Shown: in pieces, positions 61,206 to 64,000 of the stretch
Layout: each line of letters starts with the position of its first letter
How positions within the stretch are numbered: position 1 is the first letter of the stretch
NCBI RefSeq assembly: GCF_000023585.1
Contig: NC_012914.1
Coordinates: 5,339,501-5,403,500 of the forward strand
Length of the DNA: 64,000 bases
Origin: Paenibacillus sp. JDR-2
GTDB lineage: Bacteria; Bacillota; Bacilli; Paenibacillales; Paenibacillaceae
Direction: 5' to 3'
Translations under genes and position numbers: made by a program
Notes under the pieces: generated by a model
What the model was told of the DNA's origin: nothing
Database searches by the model: none
Seen by the model: only the letters and a program-made list of their open reading frames with translations

Positions 61206-62513
61206 TTATTTTACAGACGAGTCTGCTTGTGCTTGTGCATCTTTCAATACATCGTCAATCTTCTTGCCGTTCAGGTAGTTCTGCATTTCGACAACCAGAA
61301 TGTCCTCGATTGCGTAAGTGTGCATACCGTAGTTTACGCTTGGAATTTCGTTCGTCCATTTCGCAAAGTCCTGTACGATTTTTTGACCGCCGAAGAATTC
61401 GTTAGCAGCTGTGTAAGCTTCGCCTGTTGTAGCCGGTTTGTAAGTACCGATTGCGCCAACGTCAGTAACGAGTTTTTGGTACAGGTCAACGTTCGAGCCA
61501 AGTGTTGCTTTCAGGAATTCGGCTGCTTGCTCTTTGCCCGGAACGTTCAGAACGTACCACGAGCTGCCGCCAAGGTTAGTCGCATGCACGGAGTTAGGCG
61601 TTTTCGCAAGCTTCGGCATTGGAGCAACCGCCCATTTGCCGGATTGCGAAGCTTCCGCCGTGATGGATGGCGTGAACCAGTTGCCCGTAGGTACCGATGC
61701 AGCATCACCATTGTTGTAGTTCGCTACGAATTGGCTCCAGTCGGAGTGGATTTTCACGATGTTGGCATCCATCATTTTTTTGTATACTTCGAACGCTTCT
61801 TTCATTGCTTCGTTGTTCGCAATGTTAGGCGTTTTGCCGTCTTCGTTCAGGTACCACGAACCAGCGGATTGAATCATCATGCGGATGATACCGAGGTCGT
61901 TCGGATCAAGCGAGATCCAGTCCTTGCCTGTAGCTTCCTTGACTTTTTTACCGATATCGATGTACTGGTCCCAAGTAATGTCCTGAAGATCATTAATGGT
62001 GTAGCCGGCTTTCTCGAGGTAGTCCGTTCTTACATAAAGACCAGCAACGCCGGAGTCGAACGGAACGCCGTAGTATTTGCCGTCAACGCTTGTAGGTCCA
62101 AGCTTGTAATCAGCAAAGTCGGAAGGGTTAATTACGCTGCTCAGGTCGTAGAACATATCCGGGTAAGCTTGCAGGAAGCTTTGCGCGCGGTAGTCCTCGA
62201 TAAGTACAATGTTTGGCAGACCTTTAGTCGTGCCGGAGCTCATGCCAGTGTTCAGCTTTTGAACGATATCGTTCTGAGCGTTCTCTACAATATCAACGGT
62301 CAAATCCTTGTTAGTTGCCGCATAAGCGTCTTTCGCAAGGTTCATCGCTTTGATGTTAAAGTTAGGATCCCATGCCCAAACCGTAATTTTGCTTGCAGCT
62401 TTACCGCCGTTTTCAGCACCAGTATTCGCGCTGTTTTTGTTGTTGTCCGAGTTGGACGAACAAGCCGACAGAGCTACTGCGCTAAGAGCAAGTACAGTGA
62501 CTAATTTCTTCAC
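61206..62513 (-). CDS. Sugar ABC transporter substrate-binding lipoprotein
   Basis: The 435-residue family 1 solute-binding protein has a lipoprotein signal (VTVLALSAVALSACSS, lipobox LSAC). The body is typical of CUT1 binding proteins: KITVWAWDPNFN, LPNIVLIEDYRAQSFL, YYGVPFDSGVAGLYVRTDYL, WDQYIDIGKKVKEATG. I choose GTG at 62513 (GGAGG 8 nt upstream); an earlier frame would precede the ribosome site. The ligand is expected to be a beta-galactoside or galacto-oligosaccharide, as a GH2 beta-galactosidase ends the operon. Confidence 0.92.
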   Translation of the reverse strand: MKKLVTVLALSAVALSACSSNSDNNKNSANTGAENGGKAASKITVWAWDPNFNIKAMNLAKDAYAATNKDLTVDIVENAQNDIVQKLNTGMSSGTTKGLPNIVLIEDYRAQSFLQAYPDMFYDLSSVINPSDFADYKLGPTSVDGKYYGVPFDSGVAGLYVRTDYLEKAGYTINDLQDITWDQYIDIGKKVKEATGKDWISLDPNDLGIIRMMIQSAGSWYLNEDGKTPNIANNEAMKEAFEVYKKMMDANIVKIHSDWSQFVANYNNGDAASVPTGNWFTPSITAEASQSGKWAVAPMPKLAKTPNSVHATNLGGSSWYVLNVPGKEQAAEFLKATLGSNVDLYQKLVTDVGAIGTYKPATTGEAYTAANEFFGGQKIVQDFAKWTNEIPSVNYGMHTYAIEDILVVEMQNYLNGKKIDDVLKDAQAQADSSVK

Positions 62514-62542
62514 TTTCAAGACCTCCGCATCTGTATATGTGT

Positions 62543-62556
62543 TGTAAGCGTTTTCC
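62543..62556 (-). promoter_or_regulatory. cre-like (CcpA) site ahead of the sugar-binding protein gene
   Basis: TGTAAGCGTTTTCC on the plus strand matches the cre consensus TGWAANCGNTNWCA at 13 of 14 positions. It lies ~30 nt upstream of the start codon, so CcpA could block transcription of the galactoside operon when glucose is present. A nearby inverted repeat CATGAT/ATCATG (62570-62590) is a possible second operator. Confidence 0.6.
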
Positions 62557-62672
62557 GGCTTACGAATCCATGATAGCATTCCCATCATGGCGCTCGTTAG
62601 AACGATCTTTACAACGAATTGTCATTTTATTATGAGTTGCTTGAAAGTGGTCTATTCGTACTAGGACAATCT

Positions 62673-64000
62673 TTAGAAATTTGGATCATTATTGGATCGA
62701 AGCAGCGGAATGCGAATTTTCACCCGGGTCCCTTCCCCGATCTCGCTTGTTATGGTAACCCCATATTCCTCGCCAAACAATAATTTGATCCGGTCGTTAA
62801 CGTTGCGTACCCCAATTCCGCTGAACAGCTGGCGCTTGTTCTCCTGACTCGGAATCCCTCCGTTTATGTTCATGCCGTCGCCATTATCCACCACTTCGCA
62901 TACAAGCGAAGAGCCTTCCTGCGCTACCATAATATAGATATAACCTTCGGATTTGTCGTTAAAAGCATGGAAAAAGGCGTTCTCGATAAAGGGTTGGATC
63001 ATCAGCTTCGGAATCCGGTAATTCAGGCAATCCGGACCAATAAAGTAACTAACGCGGATCCGCTCGCCGTAACGAACCTGATTGATAAACACGTAATTTT
63101 TCATGTTGTCGAGCTCTTGCTGTACCGTAATCATCTCGCTGACGTTACCGATCGCATTCTGCAGAAGCGAGATAAGCGCATTAATCGTTTCGGCCGCCTT
63201 CTCCTTATTGCCCTGCTGCACCATAAATTTCACCGAGGCTAGGGTATTATACAGAAAATGAGGATTAATCTGCTGCTGCAGCGCTTCCAGCTCCGCATTA
63301 CGCTGCTGCTTCTGCGTCTCCACCAGCTTGTCTACGTATTCATTCAGCTCGTCGATCATGGCATTAAAAGCAAGGCCAAGCTGGCGAGTCTCATAGCTGC
63401 CGTCCACCTTCACATGGCGGTCGAACTCGTATTTTGAGATCGTCGAAATCTGCTTTACAAGCCGGGTCAGCGATTTGGTCATGCGCCTTGAAATGATGAA
63501 CACGATAATAACCGCCGCGGCTACAATGGCCATGACGATAAGCGTAATCTGCCTCGTATCCGTCAATTGTCCCAGGACCTGCTTCTTATCTATAACGTTC
63601 ACCATATAAAGGTCTAAACCGGCAATATACTCCGATAAAAGAAGATGGTCCTTCCCCATAATGTTGGCATTCTTGTAATCCAGATGCTTCTCGTCGATCT
63701 CTTTCGCATACTGAAGAAGATCCGGCGAACGCTGCCCGATCCAGTCATTACGGTTGGAGGATACTATCGTCCCCCGGCTGTCAATTACCGCCACATCATT
63801 GCCAAGACTTGTATTGCTATCATAAAAACGGGCGAAATAAAGCTCGCGTACGGCAAAATAAACCATTCCATAGACGGTTCCGCTGCGGTCCACCAAAGCC
63901 TTGGAAGCTACAATCGTAGGCTCGATGCCCGGAGTACCGGAGGTTTCGGCATCGTCATAGGAATACATCAGTCTGCGAGGCTCTGCAAGAGAACGTTTGG
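62673..64000 (-). CDS. YesM-type sensor histidine kinase, N-terminus cut by window edge
   Basis: The visible ~442 codons continue to the right edge in frame without a stop, so the real start is outside. In order: the end of an extracellular dCache-type sensor domain, a membrane segment (LIVMAIVAAAVIIVFIIS), HAMP, a coiled linker, the His_kinase domain with the phospho-accepting histidine in INPHFLYNTLASV, and an HATPase domain (IENAFFHAFND, CEVVDNGDGMN, GIGVRNVNDRIKLLFG). YesM-type kinases pair with an AraC-type YesN response regulator and activate adjacent sugar importers; the regulator gene is expected to the right of the window. It precedes the galactoside operon on the same strand. Confidence 0.92.
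   Translation of the reverse strand, partial: KRSLAEPRRLMYSYDDAETSGTPGIEPTIVASKALVDRSGTVYGMVYFAVRELYFARFYDSNTSLGNDVAVIDSRGTIVSSNRNDWIGQRSPDLLQYAKEIDEKHLDYKNANIMGKDHLLLSEYIAGLDLYMVNVIDKKQVLGQLTDTRQITLIVMAIVAAAVIIVFIISRRMTKSLTRLVKQISTISKYEFDRHVKVDGSYETRQLGLAFNAMIDELNEYVDKLVETQKQQRNAELEALQQQINPHFLYNTLASVKFMVQQGNKEKAAETINALISLLQNAIGNVSEMITVQQELDNMKNYVFINQVRYGERIRVSYFIGPDCLNYRIPKLMIQPFIENAFFHAFNDKSEGYIYIMVAQEGSSLVCEVVDNGDGMNINGGIPSQENKRQLFSGIGVRNVNDRIKLLFGEEYGVTITSEIGEGTRVKIRIPLLRSNNDPNF

Overview
The window looks like chromosomal DNA of a Paenibacillus-type spore-forming Firmicute. The evidence is strong AGGAGG-type ribosome sites, a Tlp small acid-soluble spore protein, three proteins ending in S-layer-homology (SLH) triplets, CcpA cre-like sites, a YesM-type sensor kinase, and large secreted multi-domain glycoside hydrolases. 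Most of the sequence is moderately GC-rich; the vsr gene near 10 kb and a few intergenic stretches are clearly AT-rich. I saw no rRNA, tRNA, CRISPR array, phage or complete insertion sequence.

Layout. 1-3.3 kb: the start of a DUF4011-type helicase gene (cut by the window edge), a YgjP-type metallopeptidase, an SUMF1-like lipoprotein and a GH11 xylanase (xynA). 3.3-9.9 kb: a promoter region with two cre-like sites, then a 2026-residue SLH-anchored GH59 (galactocerebrosidase-like) enzyme divergent from xynA. 9.9-18.5 kb: a mixed stretch with an orphan vsr, an RtcB-family ligase, a GH4 glycosidase with an AraC regulator, a YkvA-like protein, tlp, an acyl-CoA ligase and a doc toxin with a very short upstream ORF. 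18.5-29.5 kb: a minus-strand operon encoding a PA14/discoidin metallophosphoesterase, a non-catalytic SLH protein and a GH92 mannosidase with four carbohydrate-binding modules. 30-33 kb: a methylenetetrahydrofolate-reductase-like protein, a DUF402 protein and a TcaA-like lipoprotein. 33-41 kb: a HupE-family membrane protein and a giant lamin-tail/metallophosphoesterase/SLH protein, in one operon.

41.6-55.7 kb is a nitrogen and pyrimidine block: ald (alanine dehydrogenase) divergent from a PucR-family regulator, then a minus-strand reductive pyrimidine degradation operon (M20 amidohydrolase, nitrilase-family beta-ureidopropionase, preT, preA, dihydropyrimidinase, a small unknown protein), and upstream of it an ABC importer (ATPase, two permeases, NMT1/THI5-like binding protein). 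Import, ring reduction by PreTA, ring opening by dihydropyrimidinase and release of ammonia by the amidohydrolases form a coherent pathway. Between the importer and the catabolic operon lies a striking 0.8-kb array of 13 palindromes built on alternating spacers. 56.2-64 kb is a beta-galactoside utilisation operon: YesM-like sensor kinase (cut by the right edge), solute-binding protein, two permeases and a GH2 beta-galactosidase, with a cre-like site ahead of the binding-protein gene.

Main points for a second look: the BIME-like palindrome array and its dispersed copies near 41.3 kb; an uncharacterised domain shared just before the SLH triplet of all three SLH proteins; a C-terminal module pair shared by the GH92 and phosphoesterase proteins of one operon; the GH59 SLH enzyme; and a 41-bp direct repeat that supplies the C-terminus of an ABC ATPase.
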